The notes: generated by a model from the sequence alone, not told the origin. Counted from the first letter of the stretch, positions 48,601-63,600 are shown. The stretch: 64,000 nucleotides of DNA from Solen grandis (GCA_021229015.1 CM037782.1:59321514-59385513); one strand, 5' to 3'. Numbers and translations are program-made.

Positions 48601-51600
48601 TCATGTAACGTGAGTGTAGGATGGAATATGATGAGCGTGCCCCCACTACTTTGAAGCAGGGGTATAATCAGGTCAACAACTGGTCACATGATGTCTTTAA
48701 TACTGGATAATTTGATCAGCAGTAAGAATGCTGCTGTAATTATTTGAGAGGTCCACATGGCTTGCTCAGAATTGTTTTAAAGGAATGTACATGACATGAT
48801 AATTATCAACTAAATTGAAATATTCCTTAAATAAAAAAAACAAAAAAAAAAAAAACAATGAAGTGAATATCAGTTTCAAAATTTAACCACCGACTCCTTA
48901 TACACCAACATCAAAGAAATCCAAGTGCAATACATGTACTTACTAGTGTATTATACAGCATAGCACATCATATACATGATCAAGACTGGTCAGGCTGGTG
49001 TGAGGATGATGTAGCAGGCTGCAGTATCATACCATATGTATGGTAGGTACAGGCCCTATGCTCTAACAACATGATCTTAGGTTCAAACTTGGTATCATCC
49101 TCAAATCAAATCCCTATTAAAACTTTTGGGCATAGTTTTGAGTCTAAGCATGAGAATCGTACATGAACACCATTTTTATTTTCCAAAACACAAGGTCTGG
49201 CCACAGAAATATAACCCATCGCTTGGTTCCCAGCTCCAACCTGTGTATCACACTTACCAGGTACCAGTCACACAGCTCGTACAGCCAGAAGACGTAGCAG
49301 GCCTGGGTTGCGACTGGGAAGTCGTAGGTTTGAAACCCTTCCTGGCAGCTCTTGACACAGCTGCTCAACTTACTCAACACCCACAGGTCCATCTCCTTCT
49401 CCTTCCCACTCAACTGTAATACAAGGGGAGATAACTCATATGTAATACAAGGGGAGATAACTGTACATGATACAAGAGATATAACACAACAGGGTATAAC
49501 TATTTTTTTTTTGATATACAAATCAAATCAAATGAAGGGAAATTAAACTCATTCACTCACACTAAATTGTAAAAGATAATGTAGTAAAACACATAAAGAA
49601 ATACAGTCAAACTTGTATTAAGCAGCCACCCAAGGGACGGGCCACAATTGGCTGCTTAAGACAAGTTGGCTGCTTAAGACAAAATATAGTATCGGCCATT
49701 TTTGATAGTACATGTCAATGCATATATGCTTGCTTGTATGTATTTATGTATGAATTTTTACCTTTTTATATGTATATTATACCTATACACAAAGTCTTTC
49801 TTCCCCCCTCCCCCTTTCAATTTTTATCTCTTTCACTTTCTGAGTCTTATATCCATAACAAAGTACATGTAAATATTAACTGATAAGCACATGTATGAAT
49901 ATATCAAAAATAAACATGTATCTTAAAAAAGTTAAATAACTCATAAGTGGCCAGATACAGGAACTTGTTTTGATATTTCGTCGAGAAACCAGCGGTAACC
50001 GATATCGTTAAATTAACGTTGGGTGTTGCTCGCCATGATCTTTTTAGCTCTAAATTTTTGCTCTCTCAAACTCTCCAAGTAATTCCCGTTCTCTTTTTGA
50101 GATATTCTGGATCTGAGTCAAGCCATCGTTAAATTCATCTGCGATTATTCCCAAGCTTTTCCCAGCTTCGGGAAGTTTCAGAACTTTCATTCTGTTTTCT
50201 AGCGTCAGACATTTTCGTTTAGACATGATGGCATACGCGGACATTATGTTCTAAATATTCCATTATATCACTAGCGATTTCTTGTATCTAGCAGCAAACA
50301 GTTGATGTTCTTTGATCAAACAATTAATAAAAACACATATATAACTCTCAAAAAGATAAAAGATGTCCACATATAATTATGTATTCATAATTCCAACATT
50401 AACACCGATCGGCGTTCATCTAGTCAGCCGAGCAAATCGAACGTAGCAGAATCGAGTGCATAACTGTTCATATAAATGATGCGTATTTCATCAAACTTCA
50501 AACTATGCTTAGATAAAAGGCAATCGGGAATAATTTAAACACTCATTGATGGTTGATTGGTTAAGCTAGCCCTTTGCAAACAGCGTGACGTTAGCAAACA
50601 CTGTAAGTTTGCCAGCGGAAGAGTGCCAATTATGCCTGAGAGTGGAGAGCAGGGGATTAATGGGCACGCGTTCGGTGCGGGTTCACACCAGCTGATTGAC
50701 CGCTAATTAGGACTCCTTTGAAGTATGATTATCCCCTTTTAAGGTGACCGCTGACCGCATATGACAAGTGACCGCTTATTACACGACAATTAAAGAAGAA
50801 TTTGCTCGGGAGGACCTGATATGACCGCTTACGTCATGGTGACCGCTTAACATACGTGACCGCTATCACAAGTTTGACTGTATATAGGATGCTCTCTGAG
50901 TTCATCATAAGATTGTATCATGTTTCACAAGTGAAATAATAAATTCATTGGTTTTATCTATTTTCTTCCTATTTCTCTGTTTTTGTTTTGCTATATTAGA
51001 TGTATAGTCCAACATAACTTTAAGAAAAGCATGGTTTTCCCCTATCAGAAACAGTTCATGTCCAAGCCTTAAAGGCGTACACTTACAGCAGAGGTTGGTT
51101 TGGTTTGAAGTCAGAGCCCAGGATGTTCAAGGCAAACCTGGTGGCGTTCCACATCTTGTTACAGAAGAATCTGTATCCTTGGACACGAAGCACATCAAGG
51201 TTGATATCACGACCTGCAGCAATACAGGGGAGATTACTGGTGGAGGATTCAGGGGAGGTAATTCTTTACATATGCATCATATTCACTCTCCAGTTCAAAA
51301 TATCATGTTTCTATAAAAAAACTTAAGAACACAAAAATAATATTCAAAGTCAGTCTCAAAACTTTGAGACATTTAAATATCATGAATCTCATTGGTGCAT
51401 ATTAAATCACAATCAAAAGTCAAACGTATACTAATGAAAAATTCCTGAACTGTAAAATTTATCTGTAATATTCTACTGATTTAATACCCATTTTTTCACA
51501 ATTTATAATAAACATCAAGAGGTGGTGTTAAAATATAGATCTGGTACATTCTGAAATAGTGAGTACAGTACCGAAAGATAGATAGATAGAATTGATGGGA

Positions 51601-54600
51601 CAGACTGACAGACAAAGCGGCAACTATATGCTCTCCCATTGAGGAGCATAAAAAATAATTTATTTAATGAGAAAAAAGGGGTATCCTAAAACTTTACAGT
51701 GACTATAATAAATCACATCTTTAACTTCATTTTCTTTTTTTGCTTCTACGGTAAATAGATTTTTAGCAGTTTACATTTAAATGTTAGACAAAACTTGAGA
51801 ACACAAACGCACACTTATCTGGTATTCAACAAAGATATCAGCAAGGAAAAATAAAATTTGATTAAAAAGACATGTATAAAAACCATTTTTCACTGGCTAT
51901 TACCTACCCTGAGAAGTGTAAGCTATGAGGGCAAATCTGAGGGCATCTGTTCCACACTCGGGTATACCGTTCGGGTAGTCAGATTTCTGTAATGTTACAT
52001 GGTAAGTTTGTCAGTATGTAATATTTGTTTCTATTATACAAGTAAACCAGTCCCAGTGGTCAAGTGGTAAGAATAACCCTAGTCACACACCACTACTGAC
52101 CCTTGCCCTCTCAAAAGCTTGAGAGGTTGCAGGTTTGATCCACCAAAACTGCTGACATAGTTCCTTGTTACTTGTCTCCTGTGTGATGTTACAGTCATGC
52201 GAACAATATCTCAAAATTACTGAAATAATGTCAGTAAGATGTTAAATCAAAACAATTAATTGCACAAATAAAACTAAGAATAAAATTAATTTGTAGAAAT
52301 CCTTTCTTCACTTCAAGATGCCAAAATATCAAACCTTACAACACAAGTTTCATGTACCTGCCCATCCTTTGCTTTCTCGAATTCTTTTTCATCCAAGTTT
52401 CCTTCTTCTAGTCTCTGGTGAAGATTCTGAAAAAAAGAAAAGAAAATCCAAATGTTGTATGGTGGACCTTTCCAGTTTAAGCAGGGAAGTTTTTTTGTTT
52501 TTGTTAGCCCAGACTTCATTTATTTTTAAATAAAAAAATTGCAATTCACGACTTGTTCAACTGCTATTAACAGTTCAAAATCAACTCAATATTTATATAC
52601 CGTCACGAGTCATACCAATGTTCATTACATTATTTTGACAGTTGCTAAGTCAGAATAGTAAGGATTAAGTCTTAAAAATTCATTTATTACATTCATTTTA
52701 TTAAAGATTTAATAAGGATGAACAGGGTATAAATCGGTACTCGTACTTACAGAATGCTTGATAGTTTACCTCTAGAGAGATTCCGGTGATAACGTCCAGG
52801 GGGTCGATGACATTCCCCAGTGTTTTACTCATCTTCCTGCCGTGGGCATCCCTCACCATGGCATGGAGGTACACCTGTAACACAGAACAGCCTACAGGTA
52901 GAAAACAACAACAACAACAAATTTTTTCCTTTACTTTCATGCCGTTCATATTTCTTTTTGTTTTGTGTGTGTGTATTTGTGTGCCATTTTAATGGTTAAT
53001 GGCTAATTTTTTGTATAAATACATGAGATTCATGTGAATATAGGTGCTTACTCTTGATCCATTTCAAAGTCATGTGGAAGCAGTTGAAGTAAAATTATAA
53101 GTATAAACAATCTGTTTACCGCTGACCTGATATTACACATCATCAAATGCATAATGCTGTCAAACATAAGAGTGAAAAAGTAGATAAAGTATCTATTCTA
53201 AATAGATTTACTGATCCTGGACACACCTTTGACACACACACAATCAACTGTTGTCATCAGCATAATGTATAACTGCATGTAAATCCTAGACCAAGGGAGA
53301 TAACTCTCACCTCAGAGAAAGGCAGTTTTCCCATCAGGGCGCGGCCCATAGTGACCATTCTGGCCACAAAGAACATTGTCCCCCCCCGGGTAGAACTTCT
53401 CTAGCTCAGTGTCTGGTGGAATAATAAAATAGTCATAGTTTTCTAAATTTTAATTTAAAAATGATGGTAATATTAAATAACAAAATTTCAGTCTCTTTTT
53501 AATGTTGTTCCATTATATTTATGATTTACAAAATATCAATAAAAAACTACTACCCCAGCCCCCTTTTTATGTATCAAAATTAAACAAATTCAAATAAAGC
53601 TTACATATACTCTCTTTTCTGTCTGCCTTAAGTAATATTAAATTTTGATTTAGAAAACTGCTCTGAATACCAGTAGTTACACAAGAGAGTTTCTTTGGAA
53701 CAAATGTGTTGCCTGCTGAAACTTGAGGGAAAAGATGAGAAGGATAGACAGACTGACAGATAGACGACGGAAAAGTGATCCCTATGTGTTATCTCTGCTT
53801 ACAGCAGGTAAAAAAAACTTTAAATTTTTATTTGACATGTTTTGTTGTGTTTGACATGTGTCACCTGCTGAAGTGTGATGGCGAAGTGTAATGTAAAAGA
53901 CAGATAGATGACTGAAAAGTGACCCCTATGTGTTACCTCTGCTTACAGCAGATGACAACAAAAACTGTCAACTTTTTGTTTGAATTTGGAAAGTAACTTA
54001 TGAGAAACGAACCTATGACATCTCTGCTATAAAGTTTACACTATCACTAATCAGCTATCTATAATGGTCATTTAAGTTGCATTGTTTCACAAATGCCTTC
54101 TGTTTGCAAGAACTTTGCATATATCTTACCTGGTCTGGCCATCCAAATATAGAGAATGGGAAAATACCCGATGAAAACCATGTGTCCAACACATCTGGGT
54201 CTGAAAGGGCACATTAATATAAGTGTATAAGAAGTATGGTCTTACCAATAGAATAAATGGATACAAAACTTCAGTCAGAATCCTGCAGTGGAATAATTCC
54301 TACTATTTCTTCCTGAGACATTAATATCACGACTATGTCAGACCATTATTTCCATGTTAATATCTCAGTATGTATTTGTTACACATTATTTTTTTAATCA
54401 TACATTCTACTGAAATTGATGAATACATCTTCACAAGAAATACAAAGAAAACCCTGTTTGTTGCAAACAAGATATAGCAATCTTTTGGGTATATCAAACA
54501 ATTTTTCTGGCCAACTCTTAACCTTCTTTATAGTGTGCGCGCGCACACGCACATGCACACACACACACACATACACACAGAGTTTTGTATTGTAATACTA

Positions 54601-57600
54601 TCTTAGCAAGGTATCCTGTTTGTGAGTCATACCTCACTATTATGGTTTGTACCTCAATCTGTATGTAAAATGTTGTCATAGCAAGGTACATTTTCCAAAG
54701 TATACCTCGGTATGTAATTCACATTGAAATTAACAATTATTTCAGCCTCAAAACCAAACCAAACATAAACGTTACATACAAACAAGAACCCTAACCCTGA
54801 CCAGACACTGAAAAAACAAATCAACATACATAGATCAAAATTCCCAAAATGTTTACATAACACAGACATAGAACACCATGTTACCTTGTTCAAGACGAAC
54901 TTTATCAGGAGAGACCTTGAACTTGTCCGCGGCCTTCTGTCTTGCCTCTTCTTCAGTCCTTCCAGTAAACCAGTAGTCTTCGTCAGTGTCCTTACCCGCT
55001 GGGACGCTGGGGTCATCAAACCTTGCAAAGTATGCTGGGATACGATGTCCCCACCATAACTGCCGTGAGATGCACCAGTCCCTAGAAATGTCAGATACAA
55101 GTCATGAACTCTTTGAGCTGATAACAGTTACCATCTGCTTTTCATGTTAAATAAATGAACCTTTATTATCAATATTATACAACAAAAGGACCATAACCTT
55201 TGCAGAAGATGCCAACTCTAGTCTTCTTCTATTCATGCTTTTGGACAGTGAGCTGTACAGCACTGGAGATAATGGACATCAAATATATCAGAATTTATTA
55301 TTCATCAAGAGAATGTACAGTTGAAATAAACATAGAATATTGAGTATATTAACAGAGTGCATAAAGGCTAATAAAAAGGGAAGACAAGCACTGAAGCCTG
55401 TCATATGAAACCAGTCTTTTTCAGATAACTATTCAGAAATTCCAAACAAGTACACTACTAAATGACACTTATAAATATTAAAGAACAAGCAACTCCTATT
55501 TCATAAAGCATAGAAAACATACAGGGCTTTTTCCACGCTGTATCAAGTTTTGCTAGATTTAAAACCAACAGCAGTACCCAGTCTTGACCAACCCGTGAAC
55601 CGTACCTGGAATTTTCCAGCCAGTTGTACCAGGTTTTCTCGTGCATGTCAGGTATGATCTTCAACTCTCCCTCCCTCACTGCCTTGACAGCGTCGGCGGC
55701 CATGTCCTTCATGTCTACGTACCACTGAGGCTTCAGCAAGGGCTCTATCACATCCTTTGACCGACTGTGGTGAGTAGTTATTGATAAACGTTTGTTGGTA
55801 AAATCTAGATACATATCTTATGGCTAGCTGTAGAGAGTATTTATTGATGAACATTTGTCAGTGGGAATTATAGTTTTTTTATAATAACTAGAACTATCAC
55901 TGAAGATGATTCATACCCCCACCCCCATCTTTGACACAGGATGTATTCACATGACACATAAAACGAATGTTTACACATAGGATTTGGGCTTATAAGCTGC
56001 CAAAAAAAACCATTATCACTAAAGGTGATCAATACCCACACCGGAAGTCTGTCATGTGTAGGAATACAGTTTCAAAAGTTTGCGTGAGTGAAAGACTACA
56101 TGTATGTAAGGTTTAAAGTTAGTGTGAGCAATGGTTCAAAAGTTTTGGACAATGCTAAAAAGTTTTGACAGACAGACAGAGAGACACACATACAGACACA
56201 CAGAAGAAAACAATTTGCCCCCAAGATCTGTAGCTGAGGAGAATAAAAATGCAATCTAATTATGGTTCACATCCATATTTATTGTTTGCAAAAACCTGTC
56301 TTTAGGAATTTACATTGTGGTTTTCTTATGCACTGCACTTCCTCTCATCAAGATCAATCTACATATGAAGTTTCATCAACCTAGCTACTTTAGTATTGGA
56401 GTTATGCTCCGGACAAAATCAAAAGATTAAAAATGACAAAGGGCAATAACTCCTTTCAAAATACATGCAGAGTTATGGTTCTTGTGCACTGCACTTCCTC
56501 TCATCAAGATCAATCTACATATGAAGTTTCATCAACCTAGCTACTTTAGTATTGGAGTTATGGTCCGGACAAAATCAAAAGATTAAAAATGACAAAGGGC
56601 AATAACTCCTTTCAAAATAAATGCAGAGTTATGGTTCTTATGCACTGCACTTCCTCTCATCAAGGTCTATCTACCTATGAAGTTTCATTAACATAGGTAC
56701 AGTAGTTTTGGAAAAATGCTCCGGACAAATATTTGTAGACCAACCGCCGGACCGACCGCCGGACCGACCGACCGACCGACAGGGTGACTCCTATATACCC
56801 CCCCAAATTTCATTTGTGGGGGTATAATAATTTGTCAGTGAATACAATAAATACATATCCTTTGAAGCTGTAAAGAGTACTTAATTTATAAACATTTGTT
56901 AAAAAAAACAGACTGAGCCCTCAATGAAGGTGATTCTAATGCTGACCAATGAAAACTGATTCAGAATCTTCAACACTGGACATGACACACAACATTACAA
57001 CTATACCATGTGACAATAGAAGACTATGTATTGGAATGGCTACCTTGATAATGGTTTAAACTGATTTTACATGTAAGTTTCGAAGAAAATTTAGCAAAAG
57101 ACCCTCTGTTAAGAATAAGGTAGGGATAATCATCCCACAGGTGCCCTGACCCCCTCACCTGCAGGTGGGAACCACCATGGGGTTATCCTTCGTCTCCCTG
57201 TACAGCCCCTTCCCCTTGAGGGCCTCCAGCACGGCCTTCCTGGCATCAAACCTCTTCATTCCCTGTAATATACCACCAGTCAGTCTTAAACATTGTACTT
57301 AGCGTTACATAAAGCAAATACAGTTAAATAAATTCACTCTATCATATTGACTTTCTATGAGATATTATTAAATAAGATAACTATATATAGTTATTATCCA
57401 TTATACTAAAACTTTTAAACATGAGTGTGTATGTACGTGCATGTGTGGGCATGTATGTATATTGTTTATCCTCATTTAGCACAGATCAATGTGTATAGTC
57501 AGTATTGAATATTTTACATATATGAACACTGGATAATGCGTGAAACATATTGTGGATATGGAATCTGTTTAACACACATAGAAATACATGAAATTCACAT

Positions 57601-60600
57601 TTTTTTTATTTAAAAAAAGGTAATTATTTTTCTGTTATTTGCTGAGTGTTTGCATCTATCTTATATCGTAGCATACAGAATATAAGCATGGAACCAACTT
57701 ACACATGTCTGCTCACATGAGCTAATGTTAGCGTTAACTGATTCAGAGCTATTGTATTAAGTATAGCTGTATCAATTCTCAGTAATCTAAATAAGAATGA
57801 AGAAGCTAGATACCGCAAACTGTCCGCAGTCTGAGGTCATGTTTCCTTTATCATCAATAATAGTGATAAACGGCAGATTGTGACGCTTGCCAACCTCGTA
57901 GTCATTGTGATCATGGGCCGGGGTGATCTTCACAGCCCCTGTAGTCAGAGTAAATTGACACTGATTCTTTATAATCAATTAAGATATACATATAAACTGA
58001 TCTCTATGAACAGAGCACTTATTGTCAAATGTTACAGTATGACAATTTTAATGAGAAGTATTTAAGTCTTTGCTTTCAGATAGTTGGCACAGTTCATGAC
58101 AAAATATCCTTAAGAGTCACCTGTTCCAAATCCCATCTCTACAAATTCATCACAGACAATTGGCATCCTGCGGTCAACCAGCGGGTGTTTGACAAACTTC
58201 CCATGGAGATGCTTATACCGGTCATCGCTGGGGTGGACGGCGACTGCGGTATCTCCCAGCATGGTCTCAATACGAGTAGTTGCCACGATAATCTCCTCAT
58301 CTGTAAAATAAGAAGTTTCACATTCAGAATATCACTAAACATCATTTTTAATAAATCTTTATTTTATCATAAAAATATTTACCAGTAATTTCTTCATAGA
58401 TCTTGCAAACAAAATCTTTGAAATAACACAATATAAAAGATAATGGAACTGAAAGGCTTAAAGACCAGACAGTAGTCTATACTATATATAGTTGACTATA
58501 GATCTAAGGGTTTTGAGCTTGATCCCTAAGGGAGGTAGGAATCCTCACTGGAGATATATGCTGATTCAACATATGAACCACTAATAGAGATGATTTCACA
58601 ATTTAACTTAAAATAAATTACTTTCAATTGGTTCAGTTGTTAAAATCTGAGGGCATTTAAGTATATTAATTTTGAGTTTCAGTATATAATCATTACTTTT
58701 TTTCATTAAATGTCACATTTTTCCCCTTTTTATGTTACCGTCATCGTTCGAATATTAGCCGCATTTGTGGATAAGCCGCATCCAGAAAATTGTCCCCAAA
58801 TTGGTTAAAAAACACCTTATACAGTATATAAGCCGCGGACAAATCGTCGGGAGCGGCCATTTTGGCATCCCATAATTTTTACACGCTGTGTAATTTAAAG
58901 TAGTCATAACCCGTACCCGTATCCGAATGTAAAAAAAGCTCGAAAGCAAGAATGAAATTTGGTTGAAATGATTATGCTTATAAAGCGAATCGTAGCTGAA
59001 CGTGTCATCTCAATACATTCTCACACCCCATCCCACCCGACGCAATCCCTGTTCGACCTCCCTCATTGAATATCGGCCTGTGATTGGCTGGATTTTTTCA
59101 CACATTTTACCTAAAAATACTACACTAAAAAATCAAGAAAAACAACACAAAAACACCAAATTTCAAATAAAAAATATTTATTATTATGATTTCATATAAA
59201 TCATTTAATTATAAAAGTAATATATGTCATTAAATTGTTCCTTATTTTACATGATGCGCCGTAACCTTGAATTAATACGAATCCGCAGAATAGTACACAA
59301 AATGGCGGCGCTTGTAAAAGACCGATTCTCGGTAGATTTATGTTTGGAAAAAAGTAAACTATGTTGTAATACCATATATAAGCCGCATGCACAGTTTAAA
59401 TTGATGAAATTTAGCATGAAACTGCGGCTAATATTCAAACGATTATGGTAATTTATTTCATGCAGAATACAGTGAGGTTCTCCTCTATTTAATTAAGTTA
59501 AATCCTTGAAATAACTCTATTATGTAAACTCTCGATACAACAGCATTCAATACAACGGCAAATTTGGGATCCGGCACTCAAGGTCATGTAAAGAATTTAT
59601 TTGTACTTTATTTCTCTCTTTATAACAGCAAATTCAGTTTCCGGTACCGGTAGTAATTTTCGGCAAGCAATTCTCCCTCTCATAGTGTATTAATTAACAA
59701 TGACACGGGTGATTGCTATGATCACGGAGCCTTTGATTACACATGCCGCATTGTTTGTAGAGGATTTCATTGTATGAGAAAGTAATTAATGAGTTGCAAC
59801 TCCATTAGACCTGTGAACAACGTGCCTTTAATTATGTGTATAGTCACATTGTTTGTTTGTCAGTGTGACTGTCAGTTTGTAATGATTTTAGCATGAATGA
59901 ATATCTGACAATTTATCCCATCCATTTTTAGTAGCCCGACTTTTATACCTATCCAGAAGTTGTATACACATGTAATGTCTACATAGTGAAAAAGTATGGT
60001 ACATAAATAAAAAACATGTACAATTAAACAGGTAAATCACATGGTTTATGCAAAAAATCACAATAACAAAATATGAATTAGTATTACATTTACATGCATA
60101 ACAAGATCCATTAGCATCTACATGTATATGAAACTTGGTTTTACCGACTTCCTCACTAAGCTTAAAAGGGTGGGGTACAGTGGGATATGCCAAAAGGATT
60201 TGCACGTTAATCTGGCAAACATGATACATCTGCAGAAACGTTATTTACAAACACTGCTGTTGTATCCAGAGTTGACTGTATTTTAGTTCATTTTCATCAA
60301 AACATATACTTGCTATTAAACACTGTAGAAACATGAATTGTGTCTTACAAATGCTTTTGAGAAAAACAACAAAAAACAAATTCACATACCTGAGTCTTCT
60401 ACTTGATAGGCAAATGAGATGAGCACTCCGAACTCCACCTTCTCCTCATAGCCTGGAACAAACAGCAGTGTCCTGCCGGTCAGTTCCTTCTTGTCCACCT
60501 CGATGTCTGAGATGGCAGAGTTGAGCGTGCACGACCAGTTCACCAGTCTGACGCTGCGATATATAAGACCCTTCTCGTGGAAACGAACAAATGCCTCTGT

Positions 60601-63600
60601 CACAGCTCGGCACAGTTTCTAAGAAAGATGAAGAATGAATGAATTTTCTCTTGAAGGTTGCTTGAAGGTATTATGATGCGTTTCAATAGTGACAAAGTTG
60701 TATTCAAGCCACAGACTTACAACAACACAGAAACATTCATTCATAACACTAATAAGTAAATAACTGGTAAGATAAAGCTGAACATATTGAGATACACTTC
60801 CATACATCATGGCTTTTGGTAAAAATGTGGGAAAAACAGACACAGATCATCTTACTGATAATCTTTAGTTATTTTTCTGATGTAGAAATCCTTAAGCAAT
60901 AAGGGCAACATGTGACACTTACAGGATCCATGGTGAAGCAGGCTCGATCCCAGTCATATGACCCACCCAGCCTCCGCAGCTGGTTGTAGATCCGATCCCC
61001 CTTCCTGCACAGGGAAACCATAGACATATAAATCAAGCATTGATGATATTTAAAGTATATGAAGCTTCGGTGGAACTTTTCTAACAGAACTTAATAACTA
61101 AACACAATTTGGTGATAATGGATTTTACAACATATGTTCTACTATAGCTATATCTAAAATGCTTTTGTTTATAATGATGACAATGATAAGGAAGATGAGG
61201 ACTGCTGTCCAAGCTAATGCATCTTTTTTTCTGACACTTACTTCTAGGAAAAGCCTTTTCATATGCTGATTTTTTTTATATTTTTTAGCATAATCTTATC
61301 CGCTCTCTACTGTAAATCAATATTTTTCTACCACATCAAATTAAATGAAATCAATAATACAATCACTTTAGTTGATAAATTAACTGCTGGATAATTCATG
61401 TTCTAGAAAACTAAACCAGTATTCATGGGACCAAATATTAATGGAAAAAACAAATTAGTGGATAAAGCCATCTATGAAAAATGAATATTAAGACTCCCAC
61501 AAAATTTAATTATTATTCAGTATATAAACTAGAACTGTGTCCAAAGGACACGGATGCCCCCACTGTGCAGATGTGCTCGTAAACAAGAGCAGCTTCATTT
61601 AATGTCTACAAAATTCTGTTCTTATTATAGCGTTTCAGTTGAAATTTCCTCAATTATGTATTAATGATAAAAAAGTTACCTAACTCTTGAGGCATCATAT
61701 TTGGTTTCTTTACAGATGGAATACAATATTAGTGTCTGAATAAAACAAAACTTTGAAACACATGTCTGGTCTCCTAAAACTGCAGGAACACAATGCTGTG
61801 ATCAGAGAAATATGTTGGGTATACAGTTACTTTTGGCTGTGGCAACTCATCTTTTACATAGACAAGATCAATAATAGATCCACTTAAGTGTGTTGGTAAT
61901 GTCACACACTGGCGATAATTAAGCAGAGATTCAGATAGTCTTCTGTACCAAACTGAATCAATTTAATTATTTATATGGTATATAGTGAACAAATCAACAA
62001 AGGGCCATAATTCTGTTAAATTTGGTCGCCGCAAAAAATTACTTCCTTTACTTCCATCTACACATTAAGGTTATTCATCACTGGAAGTTTAAGCAAAATC
62101 TGCCATCTGGTTTAAGAGGAGTTGCTTTCACAAAATTTCTATATGGTATATAGTGAAAAAATCAACAAAGGGCCATAATTCTGTTAAATTTGGTCGCCGC
62201 GAAAATTCCTTCCTTTACTTCCATCTACACATTAAGGTTGTTCATCCTGGAAGTTTAAGCAAAATCTGCCATCCGGTTGAAGAGGAGTTGCGTTCACAAA
62301 ATTTCTATATGGTATATAGTGAAAAAATCAACAAAGGGCCATATTTCTGTTAAATTTGGTCGCCGCGAAAATTCCTTTCTTTACTACCATCTACACATTA
62401 AGGTTGTTCATCCCTGGAAGTTTAAGCAAAATCTGCCATCCGGTTGAAGAGGAGTTGCGTTCACAAAATTTCTATATGGTATATAGTAAACAAATCAACA
62501 AAGGGCCATAATTCTGTTAAATTTGGTCGCCGCGAAAATTCCTTTCTTTACTACCATCTACACATTAAGGTTGTTCATCCCTGGAAGTTTAAGCAAAATC
62601 TGCCATCCGGTTTAAGAGGAGTTGCGTTCACAAGATTTCGGGACGTACGGACGGACTGACGGACTGATGGACTGACGGACTGATGGACTGACGGACGGAC
62701 GGACAAGTGCAACGCTATATGCACCCCACTTTGTGGGGGCATAAAAATACAAATAGCTGTGCCTGTATAGAAAGAACAACTAGATACTGCGTTATCATTA
62801 TTTAGGAACATTTTTATGTGCAGAATTAAAATTCATTTAAATAAAACTTACTCATTTTTCCACTGCCAAACATGTTCTACGAACTTTTCTCGGCCAAGGT
62901 CATGTCGTGTCAGTTTCTGTTCCTTCCACAACTTTTTCTCTACGACCACCTGGGTAGCGATACCTGCGTGGTCACACCCGGGGTTCCACAGACAGATCTT
63001 CCCATTCATCCGGTGCCTGCAATGTATCATCACCATACTGTCCTTATTCTGTTTCAAGATCATATGATTGTATATTTCTTTATTGTGTCTTATATATTTT
63101 TTTCAGAAAGGCTACCATGCTTTAAATGATAAAATCTAACAATTTTGGGACGATGAGAGAAAAAAGAATGCAAGTATATTTCATAGGAAATTCCTGCTTA
63201 AACAGAATTCATTTATCGAGTTATTCAGTTAAATCTCAAAATATATACATTTAGCACAATGTATGCCCTATTAGTGTCCCTAATTTGACAGTAATTGTCA
63301 ACAGCAACATGCATGTATCATATGTGGGTATAATGTGACACAACCACCCCAGTAAAATCTTGTTTGGAAGATGACATATCATTAGTTTGAAGAAAAGGTC
63401 ATGTTGAAGGTAAAGACCAAAACCCTATATATAATTATGAGAAGTGTCACCTAATAATTCTAGGCATGAAGTCAAAAGTATTCCAAATGGAAGGGCCTGT
63501 GGTCCAGTGGTTTCTGATCCGAGTGTTGTGCATTTGAACCTAGTTTGGGGGCAAGAACCTTTTATAACCTTCAGAAAAACCACTGAGAGGGATTAGTAAA

